DNA from: a virus
Length of the DNA stretch: 38,078 bases
Direction: 5' to 3' (one strand)
IMG/VR virus record: IMGVR_UViG_3300044632_001625
Span: 1-38,078 of that record
Position 1 is the stretch's first letter. Every line of letters begins with the position of its first letter. The notes below the pieces were generated by a model, which searched no databases, was not told where the DNA came from, and worked only from the letters and a program-made list of their open reading frames with translations. Positions 1-8,800 of the stretch are shown one piece after another. The translations under genes were made by a program, and so were the position numbers.

Positions 1-99
1 GCGGAGGTCGTCGCTGGCAATCTTGAGGCGGGGAACGATACCTACCACCATACCGAACTGGCAAACCCGATGTTCCTCGGAGCACTTCGCCGCAAATGA
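1..99 (+). CDS. C-terminal end of a gene cut by the window edge
   Basis: Frame 1 is open from the first base to a TGA at 97-99 and gives 32 residues ending GALRRK. Its last codon overlaps the ATG of the next gene (ATGA, 96-99), the arrangement used by most neighbouring genes here and typical of translational coupling. Too little is left to assign a function. It lies directly upstream of a glycosyltransferase-like gene and on the same strand, so it probably belongs to the same transcription unit. Confidence 0.6.
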   Translation, partial: AEVVAGNLEAGNDTYHHTELANPMFLGALRRK

Positions 100-731
100 A
101 CATCGGCATCCTCGCCTTCACCACTCCATCCTTCGCGCCCGTCGCCGACATCACGGTGCCAGCGTTCAAGGCTTACTGCGCCATGCACGGCTACGCCTTC
201 TGCCTCGCTACCGGAGACGACTGGAAGCCCCGCACGCGGAAGCTCGGCTTCATCAAGACGCAGGCCGTGTTTGACGCGCCGCCTCAGTTCGACGCGCTGT
301 TCGTGGTGGATCTCGACATCCTCATCACGAATCCGCTGATACCGCTCGAAAGCCTCATCCATCCGACCGCCGACATCATCGTTACGTCCGACGTGAACGG
401 CTTCAACTCCGGCGCTTACATCATCCGAAACACGAAAGCAGCCAAGAGTTTCCTGACGATGGTGTTTGAGATGGAGCACGAACCCGGAATCAACGGCGAA
501 CAGGACGCGATGGATTCTGCTCTGAAATTCCAGAAGCCCGGATTCGCCGCATGGCTTCCACAGCGGGCGATGAACAGCTACCTTTACACCGAGTATCCCG
601 ACACGAACGGCGCGGATGAGCCTGGGCACTGGCATCCGGGAGACTTCCTGCTGCACTTGCCGGGGCGCAGCAACGAAAGGCGCGTTGAGATTTTCAACTC
701 ACCGGAGATTCAGTCGAAGATCATCAAATGA
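96..731 (+). CDS. GT-A glycosyltransferase, GT34-like (211 aa)
   Basis: Probable glycosyltransferase using a nucleotide sugar. The first strand motif is near residues 1-10 (NIGILAFTTPSF). A metal-binding DxD lies at residues 72-74 in FVVDLDILITNP. It is followed by FNSGAYIIRNT near 104-113 and an EQDA near 135-138; this order resembles the galactosyltransferase GMA12/MNN10 (GT34) family. There is no signal peptide or membrane segment, so the enzyme should be cytoplasmic. The start overlaps the upstream stop (ATGA). A second sugar-transferase-like gene follows at 1239. In phages such enzymes may modify host surface glycans, phage DNA or virion proteins; the sequence does not show which. Family assignment is from motifs only; donor and acceptor are unknown. 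Confidence 0.75.
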   Translation: MNIGILAFTTPSFAPVADITVPAFKAYCAMHGYAFCLATGDDWKPRTRKLGFIKTQAVFDAPPQFDALFVVDLDILITNPLIPLESLIHPTADIIVTSDVNGFNSGAYIIRNTKAAKSFLTMVFEMEHEPGINGEQDAMDSALKFQKPGFAAWLPQRAMNSYLYTEYPDTNGADEPGHWHPGDFLLHLPGRSNERRVEIFNSPEIQSKIIK

Positions 732-747
732 ACGGCTTCTCTGACCT

Positions 748-972
748 ATGGTAACGCGCAAGACCACTCATGCTTGGGGGCCGTCAATCGGCCTCGGCGC
801 GCTCAAAACCGACCAGTCGAAGCCAACATTGAAGCACGACTGCAAGCGAAAGCATAGGTGGGTTCAACGCAGATTTAACCGTCGCTGCACTCGATGCGGT
901 CGCGAGGAAGAAAAAGACCCCGGAACCGGAGCGTGGGAAAACCCTATCTTAGATAAACAAATCATCAAATGA
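748..972 (+). CDS. Small basic Cys/His protein (74 aa)
   Basis: Unrecognised. The 74 residues are strongly basic and contain HDCKRKH followed by CTRCGRE, so one Cys/His group plus a CxxC could bind one zinc ion, as in small zinc-ribbon proteins. Its stop overlaps the start of the next gene (ATGA at 969-972). The end of the gene carries the 12-base ATCATCAAATGA, also found at the end of the glycosyltransferase gene (720-731), so both proteins end in IIK. No SD sequence precedes the ATG, which overlaps a TAA in another frame. Coding status rests on the overlap and composition. Confidence 0.55.
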   Translation: MVTRKTTHAWGPSIGLGALKTDQSKPTLKHDCKRKHRWVQRRFNRRCTRCGREEEKDPGTGAWENPILDKQIIK

Positions 973-1214
973 CGAAACCCAAGCGAACACGAACCATGAC
1001 GGACGCTGAACAATCGTGCGGTTCGAGTGTATCGCGTGAGTACGCTTCACTGAGAGCGGACATCGAAAGCCGTCTCAGCGAAACGCGCGACCTGATGAGC
1101 CGATGTATGAAATACTTTCCGAAGCATAACTACGACCATCTCGCAGCGGAAATTAGCGCAATGAAGGGACTGCTCCAACGCGACGACAGAAGAATGAAAG
1201 CGCCGCACCAGTAA
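969..1214 (+). CDS. Hypothetical protein (81 aa)
   Basis: Unrecognised small protein with a basic N-terminus (KPKRTRTMTDAEQ) and a probably helical middle (residues 25-55) rich in charged residues. The N-terminal DNA shares 18 identical bases (984-1001) with the start of the next gene (1254-1271), so both proteins begin with KRTRTMT. The real start may be the internal ATG at 996 inside that repeat. The gene overlaps its upstream neighbour by four bases and ends 24 bases before the next one, consistent with one operon. Confidence 0.55.
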   Translation: MTKPKRTRTMTDAEQSCGSSVSREYASLRADIESRLSETRDLMSRCMKYFPKHNYDHLAAEISAMKGLLQRDDRRMKAPHQ

Positions 1215-1238
1215 TCACACGACACAAGAACAGAGAAC

Positions 1239-2159
1239 ATGGAGAAAAAAAAACGAACACGAACCATGACGCCAGCGGCATTGGCCGGACTGGAAAAGGC
1301 ACGCAAGGCGCGGATGGAGGCAAGGCAGGCATTGCTTCCGGTTGAAGCCGTTCCGCCGCTGCCCTTCATTGACCAAGTGAAGGCCATGTCCACGCCAGTC
1401 ACAGTCACCGGAAATTCTGAGCGCACGTTCGCCATCGCTGGCGACATCGGTGACTGCATCGCCATGCTGCCGAGCATCCGGCACATGGGCGGAGGTCACA
1501 TCGTCATCACGCCGCCGCCGCCCGGAGTTGGCACAGGTCAGGGTTTCTGCCGTGAGTCAATGCAGGGTGCCCGCTACGAGTCGATCAAGCCGCTACTGGA
1601 ATGCCAGCCCTACATCCACAGCGTGTCGTGGGGGAAGCTGCCAGCCGGCGCGATTGACGTGTCGCACTTCCGCACGCCACCGCACTTTCAGGAGAACATC
1701 ATCCAGTGCATCGCCCGATACTTGAAGCTCGGCAGAGTGTCCGAGGAACCGTGGCTGACCGTGCCGTTCGACGGCGAGGTAGGGAAGGGGCCGGTCGTGT
1801 TCTCGCGTTCGCCGCGATACCAAAATACGCGGATGCCGTTGCCGGGGTATGCCGCTGAGTTCAGGAACGCGCTGTTCATCGGGTCGCCGGATGAGCACAA
1901 GGCGTTCGAGAAGTACGTTTGCAGGGACGTGATTTATCAGCCGACGAAAAACCTGCTCGAAGTCGCGAAGCTGATGATGGCGGCGCGGTTTGTGATCTGC
2001 AACCAGTCATGCCCAGCATGGGTCGCGATGGGGCTTGGCCGTCCATTCGTCTTAGAGGTCTGCCCGGATGCCTCGATTCAGAACAGCATCGTGGTGCGCG
2101 AGAATGGGCGTTGGATCGGAAACGAGGATCAAGTTGGAGTGAAGAAGAACTGGTTTTGA
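1239..2159 (+). CDS. GT-B glycosyltransferase-like protein, heptosyltransferase (GT9)-like (306 aa)
   Basis: Likely nucleotide-sugar-dependent or degenerate glycosyltransferase. After a basic N-terminal extension (1-50) comes GDIGDCIAMLPSIRHMGG near residues 68-85, which resembles the first Rossmann motif of GT9 heptosyltransferases (GDxGDxxxxxP). The C-terminal half has the second-domain pattern: an IGSPDEHKAFE segment near 211-221, KNLLEVAKLMMAARFVICNQS near 233-253 and a conserved-looking MGLGRP near 262-267, as in the donor-binding lobe of GT9/GT-B proteins. No membrane segment is visible. With the GT-A gene at 96 it forms a sugar-modification cassette beside the structural operon. An alternative start is the internal ATG at 1266 in the shared 18-base repeat. 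Confidence 0.6.
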   Translation: MEKKKRTRTMTPAALAGLEKARKARMEARQALLPVEAVPPLPFIDQVKAMSTPVTVTGNSERTFAIAGDIGDCIAMLPSIRHMGGGHIVITPPPPGVGTGQGFCRESMQGARYESIKPLLECQPYIHSVSWGKLPAGAIDVSHFRTPPHFQENIIQCIARYLKLGRVSEEPWLTVPFDGEVGKGPVVFSRSPRYQNTRMPLPGYAAEFRNALFIGSPDEHKAFEKYVCRDVIYQPTKNLLEVAKLMMAARFVICNQSCPAWVAMGLGRPFVLEVCPDASIQNSIVVRENGRWIGNEDQVGVKKNWF

Positions 2160-2362
2160 AACAAGAATCACCAGACTCTTTATGGGAAGATGCCGGATGG
2201 GAATCGGTCGTGATCATTCATCCAGATGCAGCGAAGGATTTCGTGCGCCTATTCCCGAATGAAGTGATAGAGTTTATTCCAATCGCTTCCAGCACCACGC
2301 CGGAACAGGAGGCAACTCTGTCTCGTTCTTCACCAGAACATCCAGCGGTGCCCACACGATGA
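2156..2362 (+). CDS. Possible small acidic protein, TTG start (68 aa)
   Basis: The reading frame begins at a TTG that overlaps the preceding stop (TTGA, 2156-2159) and runs to TGA at 2360-2362. Residues 1-45 look like normal protein (KQESPDSLWEDAGWESVV, then a FVRLFPNEVIEF segment). The last 30 residues lie over the 3' end of the minus-strand gene 2274-2888 and read like antisense. Either two genes truly overlap tail to tail by 89 bases, or the plus gene was cut by joining to the minus operon. No family recognised. Confidence 0.35.
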   Translation: MKQESPDSLWEDAGWESVVIIHPDAAKDFVRLFPNEVIEFIPIASSTTPEQEATLSRSSPEHPAVPTR

Positions 2363-2888
2363 CGGAGTTTTGGCACCCGCAATGCCCGCATGACTTCAAC
2401 GCCGCATCGCTGGCGGTCTTTTTGCCACCTATGAACTTGAAAACCTCCGCTGCCATGTTGGTGCATCCCGAGCAACCAGTAAGATAAACGGATTGATTTA
2501 GCTCGCAGCCAGCGCAAATGGCGGCGCGACGATCCGCCTCGTCCTGAGGCACGCACTCGCCAGCCTCCCACCACGAAGCGACCTTGGCAAAGAACGCCTT
2601 GATGTCCCGCCAGCCGATGAGCCGCTTCTGTCGCAGCACTTCCGGCGCGGCGTCGCTCATCTTCGCGCACGCCTCGTCACGCAGGCTCTCTGGAAGAGCT
2701 TTGCAACAAGCGTCACTATAAACCGCCAGAGGATTCGAGAACGTAAGACCAAGCTGCTTACACCGCGCGTCGTAAAGCTCGTAGCACTGCTCCGCACTAC
2801 CCGCCCTCACGATCTCATTAGTTCCTGGGATCAGCGCGGCGTCGCGCGGGAAGTTCCTGTTGCGCCACCAGTATTCAACGGCGCTCAC
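2274..2888 (-). CDS. Cys-rich zinc-ribbon protein (204 aa)
   Basis: Starts with GTG at 2888, overlapping the stop of the giant gene (GTGA), so it is translationally coupled as the last gene of the leftward structural operon. The N-terminal 130 residues are mostly helical with no known motif. The C-terminal part carries at least three knuckles: CAGCELNQ, TGCSGCTN and SCGHCGCQNS, followed by VIVWAPLDVLV. The pattern fits one or two zinc sites. Similar Cys-knuckle proteins occur in phage genomes beside virion or glycosyltransferase genes, but I cannot name a family. Role unknown; a virion accessory factor is a guess from position. Confidence 0.75.
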   Translation of the reverse strand: MSAVEYWWRNRNFPRDAALIPGTNEIVRAGSAEQCYELYDARCKQLGLTFSNPLAVYSDACCKALPESLRDEACAKMSDAAPEVLRQKRLIGWRDIKAFFAKVASWWEAGECVPQDEADRRAAICAGCELNQSVYLTGCSGCTNMAAEVFKFIGGKKTASDAALKSCGHCGCQNSVIVWAPLDVLVKNETELPPVPAWCWKRLE

Positions 2889-5800
2889 CGACTGTATCTC
2901 CGCTCCTTGGGTGCAGTCTTGTCCCTCGTCACACTCACGCCGACACCGATGGCTTCCTGCAACTTCGCTACGACAGTCTTTGCGAACCCAGCTCGCTCGA
3001 AAAATTCATCGGCACTCCGCCACGCCAACGGCACCGTCAGGTCGCGAGCAATGCTTGGCACGGTTGGCACCTTCCCGTCGTAGTTGCTCCCCGTGTAAAG
3101 GTCTGTCGCCACGCCCACCCACGGCGCAGAAATCGAGCGAATCTCGCGACCGATAGTTGCGTATGATGTGAATGCCCGCTGCTTGTCGGCTTCTTCTTGG
3201 CCTGACAGCATGGCCTGGATGGTTGTGGAGATGCCTTCAATGAGCGCGGCACCTATCCGAGCGAGCTTAACCTCGCCGCCAGTGTAGTCATACTCCATGC
3301 GGGCGTCACTGTCTGTCACCTTCATCTTGAAAAGGCGCTTAGCCTTATCAAGCATATCTTCGTCATCCCCAGTGTCTCCGTAAAAATAGCGCGAGATGGC
3401 TGAAACCACCATCCATCCAGCTATCGCGCGGAACTGCTCCTTGAGTGCTATCTTTCGGATTCGCATAGAGGAATTCCACCTCCAAATGTGATAGCCCGAA
3501 AGGTTCTTCGCCCGCGCTGCGAGGAAATTCGCAGAGTAGAAGACGAATTGCGCCAGCTTTCCGGCACCGGCCTTTAGTCCGCGCCCACGCCCGCTGTTGA
3601 TCATGTCGCCAAGCGCCTCTTTTTCGATTTTCGACATCGGCTTGTCGCGCAGTTCATTGATGCGATAATCAGCCACGTCAGCGGCCAGTTCATTCAGGAA
3701 GGTGGTGAAGGTTCGACTGCTGGCGCGAACGTAGTGACCGAGCAACTTGGGAACAAGTTTAGGCAGCACAAGCAGCGGATTACCGGACAGCTTGATGTCC
3801 GCCCAATCCTCAATGTTGGAACGCACTCCTTCTTCCGCCATGCGATCATGTGCCTCCGCCTCAACGGACGGCATCTGTATCTTCATGGGCTTATAGAGAG
3901 CGTAGTTCGGGCGCAGCTTCCGCTCGGCCTCGTAGCTCACCGCCTGCTTTTGGCTGAAAATTGTGCGGATCGAGCGCCACATCGCCTTTGCCGCCATTAT
4001 TGGATGAGCTTTAACCATGCGTACGGCTTGGCGGGGAGCCGACAAGTCGCCGCTTCCCATGAGTGAGCGTTCAGCGGTAAAGGCAGTCCACATCGCGTCA
4101 GTGAACTTCTCGTAGCCACCACGCCGCTCCTTGATGTAGTGCAGGAGTCGCTTTGCGTAGTTGCTCTTGATCTCCTGCAAGTCCGAGGCGATTCGCACGG
4201 CTTCGGGGTCTTTAGATAGGTCAACTGGCGGCCTTGGCGGACGCTTCTCGAAGTCACTTTTTGCGAGCCGGTCGGTGAGGTCGGCGATTTGTCGCAGCAT
4301 CGCGGCTTTGCGGTTTGCGATCTTGGTCTGCTCGGTTACTCCTGCGGCGTTCTTTGCAGCATTGTAAGCGGCGAGCGCGGCGTCGCGTAACGCGCGGGCT
4401 TGCGCCACGCGCGCCGAGTCAACGGTTGTCGTTTTGCTTTTTGCCGTGAAGTCAGATTCGTTGACTCGCCGCTCGTATTCAGCGGCAGCCGCTTCCAGCG
4501 CACGAACCTTTGCGTCGTCCGGGTCTGTCGCTGGCTTGGCGTCGCGCCGAATCTGCGCGGCGAGTTCCCTCATTGCGGCGATCTCCATGCGCGCATCTTC
4601 CTCAAGCTGTGTAAGCGATTCCTGCGGCTGCCTGCTTGTCGGCTGCTGCTCTCCGGCAAGCATCTGCTCCCACCGCTCCCGCGCCACAAGCGCGGCGTCG
4701 AGTCGCTTTTGCGCGTCACTCAGCGGAGGATTGGCGAGTTCCTTCAAAGCCTGCGTCTCTGCGCGTGCTGCGTCTGCTCTGGCACGGATGACCAGAACTT
4801 CATTTCGCGTCTCCGCCCCCTTCTGGACAGGTCGCGTAAATACTCCGCGCTTCGCTGCCTCCAGTTCAGCCAACGCCTTCTGTTCCGCGCGCTCCGCTGA
4901 CTTGATGGCGGACTTGAGCTTTTGCTCTGGCGTTGCTTCGCGCCGACCAAACACGGCCAAGTGTTCCGCCTCAACTGTCGCAAGTTCGGCCCTCAGTGCC
5001 TCAAGGTTTGGGGATGTTGGAGTGACGCCGCGATTCTTGATGGTGCGCTCACCCTTCGCGATCTCGAAGCGAAGGTCTTTGATGCGGTTGCGCGTGCGCT
5101 TCTCCAGCGCGTCGAGTGCGGACTGTCGGCGAGATTCCGCCGTGCCTTGTGGTGGCGGAATTTTCTTCTTTAGCTCGTTAAGCTGCTGCGCCAACGCGCG
5201 AGCCTGATCCCGCACTGGAACTCGTTGTTGCCCTGTCAGCTTCAAGTAATCGCCAACATCCTCGCCAGCCTGTGAGCGCACGAGCGCGGCCTCGGCATCT
5301 ATAATCTGACGCACGATCAGCGCCTCTTGCCGGATTTGCGATTGCAGCCTCTTGAGCGCGTCCTCCGTGGCGGCCTTGCCCTTGCCGTAGTCTGTCCATA
5401 AATCCAGCAACACGTCATCAGTCGGATTCCCCATGACGGGATCAAGGAATGCGTGCAGCCTGGCCATCACGCCCTTCACGGTCGTAGCCCCGGATTTCAC
5501 GTATTCATTGGCAAGCTGCTTCACGTAGCGGCCCATGTCATCCGGTAGTCCTTCTTCCGCCATTGCCCGGATGCCGTCCTCAATGGATGCGGCGTCTTTC
5601 GTGGCGGCCTGCTGACGGGCCTTCTGCTTGGATGACACCTTCCTTTCGGGCTGGTTGGCGTTGAAATACTTCATCGCCTTGTCCCATGCAGGTTTGAGAT
5701 ACGGACTCACCCATTCGCCAAACTCTGACGCTGTGCTTGCGGCGAAGTTTCCAAAGGACTCGATGCCCTGCGCGATCTTGCCGCGAGCAAACAGGAAAAT

Positions 5801-8800
5801 ATCGCCAAGGATCGTCGGATCAACGCCGACGTTCACCTGCCCCGCGCGGGCACGCAGTCGCTCACCGGCAGCGTTTCCAGCGGACACCAACTCGCTCAAC
5901 TTCTGCTTTGCGTATTCCAGCACGCGGGACGGAATCTTGCTCCACTCCGCAATCTTCGCTTCGGCATTGGCAATCCTTTCAGCGGCCTCGGTGGCTGCTT
6001 TTCTTGCATCCAAATCAGCCTGAGCCTTGGCGATCCTTGTCGCCTCATCCCTGATTCGATCCACTTCCTCTGGCGTCAGGCCGGACTGCTTGGCCTTGCG
6101 CTCCCTCGCTTCCATTGCGGCTAGCGAGAAGTCTTCATTCGCCATAAGTTTGAGCGATTGCAGCGCCGCTCCAGCCTCGCTGCCAGCCATCCCCTTGAGG
6201 ATTTCGGATGCCTGCAATTTCTTCTCGTAATACTGAAATTGGTCAAGAGCGTCACGCTGCTCTTCTTCGCTGAGGTTCGGGTCGCGCGCACGATCTGCTG
6301 CCTCCTGCCGCTTGTTGTGCAGATCAATTTGCTGCGCAAAAACTCCCGCAAATTCCTCATCTGTCAGCACGGTTTTTTCGCCACTGCTGATCTCGTCAAC
6401 CAGTCGGTCTGCCCATTTTGGTTCCGTCTCGAATCGCTTGACGGCGGCATCCCAAAGAACGGGGTTTGCCTTCGCGAATCTCCGCGCCAAAGGCGGTAAT
6501 CCTCGTTTCGCCCGCTGTGCGTCCATGTTGTCGAAACTGCCACCGTATGTTCGCGGGCCGGATTCGCCTGTTTCCTCTCGGTCCGGCGGCTCGGCGTTCA
6601 TGTCTGCGATGTTGATTTCTGGCGGGGTTGCACCCTGCGCGACATTCGATGCTTCCGCCTGAATCTCCGCTTGCCTTTTTGCGATGAGGCTGTCAATCGC
6701 CGCTATCTGCTGCATCTCCTCGACGGTGGGCGGCCTTCCGCTTTTTCGGATGTCTTGCAGGAGCTTGTCCGCGCTCCCTTGCAGCATGGCGACTTCGCGC
6801 TCTTTATCCATGACGGCTTTCTTGGTCGTGGATGTCGCTTCGGGGTTCTCGTCCTTGAGGCTGAACTTTGGTTCCGCCTTCTCAGGAAACACCTTTGACC
6901 AATCCACGGTGCCGTTTTCGCGGACAGCTTCCTTGGTAATGACTCCGATGTGCTCCGGCTTCGGGCGGTACCCTGGCTTGATGCGCGCTGGCTTGGTGCT
7001 GTGGTATTGCACCCACTCTTTCGGGACATACACGGCTGTTTTTCCAACTGAGCCGTAACGTGTGTTCATCGCGTTTGGGAGTGGGTCTTTCTGCGCCGGC
7101 AGAACCCATCCAGTGAAATCCTTGGACGGGTCAATTTCGCCCCCTCGCAGGTTGATATGAATGGAGCCACGCTCGAAGTCCTTCTCGTCCACTACGCTCA
7201 TCTTCGGCCCATCTCCGCGCGCCTCGCTCACGCGCGCCCGCACGTCAGCCGTCACAGCCGGATCGCGGTTGATGACATACATCGTCTCCTTTGGAGTCAG
7301 CACGACGCCAGCCTCGCGTGCTGCGTAGGTCAGTTCACTGCCGGAAAGCGTATTCACGTCAGCCGCCCGCGCCCTCTGCTTCCGCACGGCATCCACGCCG
7401 CGCCGTAGCAGCGCCATCACGTCGTTTTTGCTCCACTGCTTTACGCCGAGCTTGTTCAGCGCGTTGCGGAGCCAGTCCACCACGCGCTGCCAGCGGGTGC
7501 GGTGCTGCGCGGACATCTCCGGGCCTACGCCTTCCATGATCATCGCCAGCGTCTCGCGCACCTGATTTTGCGGCTCGTATCTGCGCTGCACAGCGGCGTA
7601 CTCCGCCTCGAACAGCCGCTTGAGCATGGCGTCCAGTTGAGTCGTCGCTTTCTCGCCAAAGGCTTGCAGTAGCGCGTCCACGCCGCCGTGCCCTGCCGCT
7701 TCGTGCATAAACACCTCGATAGCCTCGCGCGGCTTCTCGATGGCGGCAGCGTTGATGTAAATCTTGCCCTCCGACACAGCGCCGCGGAGGCGGTTCATGT
7801 CTTCAGTGGTGGGCGGACTCTGCCTTTTAATGAGAGCATCCTTCACTGATTCGGGAAGGCCCGACCAAGCATAGGATGCGTATCCTTTGGGGATTCCTTC
7901 TTCCTTTAGAATCTCAGCCCTTCCAAGCGCGTTGGTCTCTTTCCATTTTTTGGCCGCCATCAATTGACGCATGGCATACTTCAATCCCTCTGGATACTGA
8001 CTGCCGTCCGCAATGACCTCATGCGGCATCGCGCCGGCCAGCCGCTCGGCGACGACACGCACAGCGCGCTGCACGGACGCGACAGGAAGGCTGGTTGCAG
8101 GGGCGGTGTCGGCAATCGCGAACGGATCTTCGCTGATCGGCTGATCCTTGTCGAAGATGTCCTTCTGCGGATCGGGCGCATTGAACATATCCACCTCGGG
8201 GCGGATGTCGTCCTTCGCCAGCAGCCTCTTGCTCTGCGCGAGTCGCCAGTCCTGCTCCTTTTGAAGTCGCGCCTTCTCGGCCTCGTCTGTCAATCGCTCG
8301 GACTCAAGCTGCTCAGGCGTTTTCTTTGCGTCACTCTCAACGAGTTCACCTTGATCTTCGCCAGGGCGGAGCTTGGGGGCAACTGGCTCTGGATTGATTT
8401 CCGTGAGTTTGCCGTAAATCACAGCGTCACCGTCCACGTCCTGAATGCCGTATTTCTCGCCATCCTCCAAAGTCACGTCGAATCCAGCCGTCGCAATCAC
8501 TGTCAACTTCTCTCCATTTATCTCCACTACATCGCCGATGGACAGATCGAGAATGTTGATCCGGGTGGTGCCTTTCTTTTTCTTGGCTGAATCCTCGGCG
8601 AAGTCATTGCTCTGTCGCTGCGCGTCATCTTCCATCTCCTGCATGACGCGCCCCTCGTTCTCATTCATCAGTCGCGCCTCGTATGCACCGTGAATCGCGG
8701 AGTGCATTGTGTCGGCCTTTGCGTCGCGGATCAAGTGCGCGTCGAAAAGCATCTGCGCCGCCTCGTCCAGCGAGACGCCTGAACCGCGCTTCGCGATAAT

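Larger units (their letters stand above)
720..1271 (+). repeat. Repeated gene-junction sequences
   Basis: ATCATCAAATGA occurs at 720-731 and 961-972, both times as the last codons and stop of a gene. CGAACACGAACCATGACG occurs at 984-1001 and 1254-1271, both times near the start of a gene. These identical junctions suggest duplication or homologous exchange of small gene cassettes. Confidence 0.75.

Noticed and set aside
1091-1115. CTGATGA followed by GAAA inside gene 969-1214, like a second hammerhead core
   Set aside because: No pairing stems can be formed around it; it lies in coding sequence.
4434-5207. Plus-strand open frame of 257 codons inside the giant gene
   Set aside because: Ala/Ser-rich composition typical of the antisense of a GC-rich coding strand; the minus frame is far longer and has recognisable domains.
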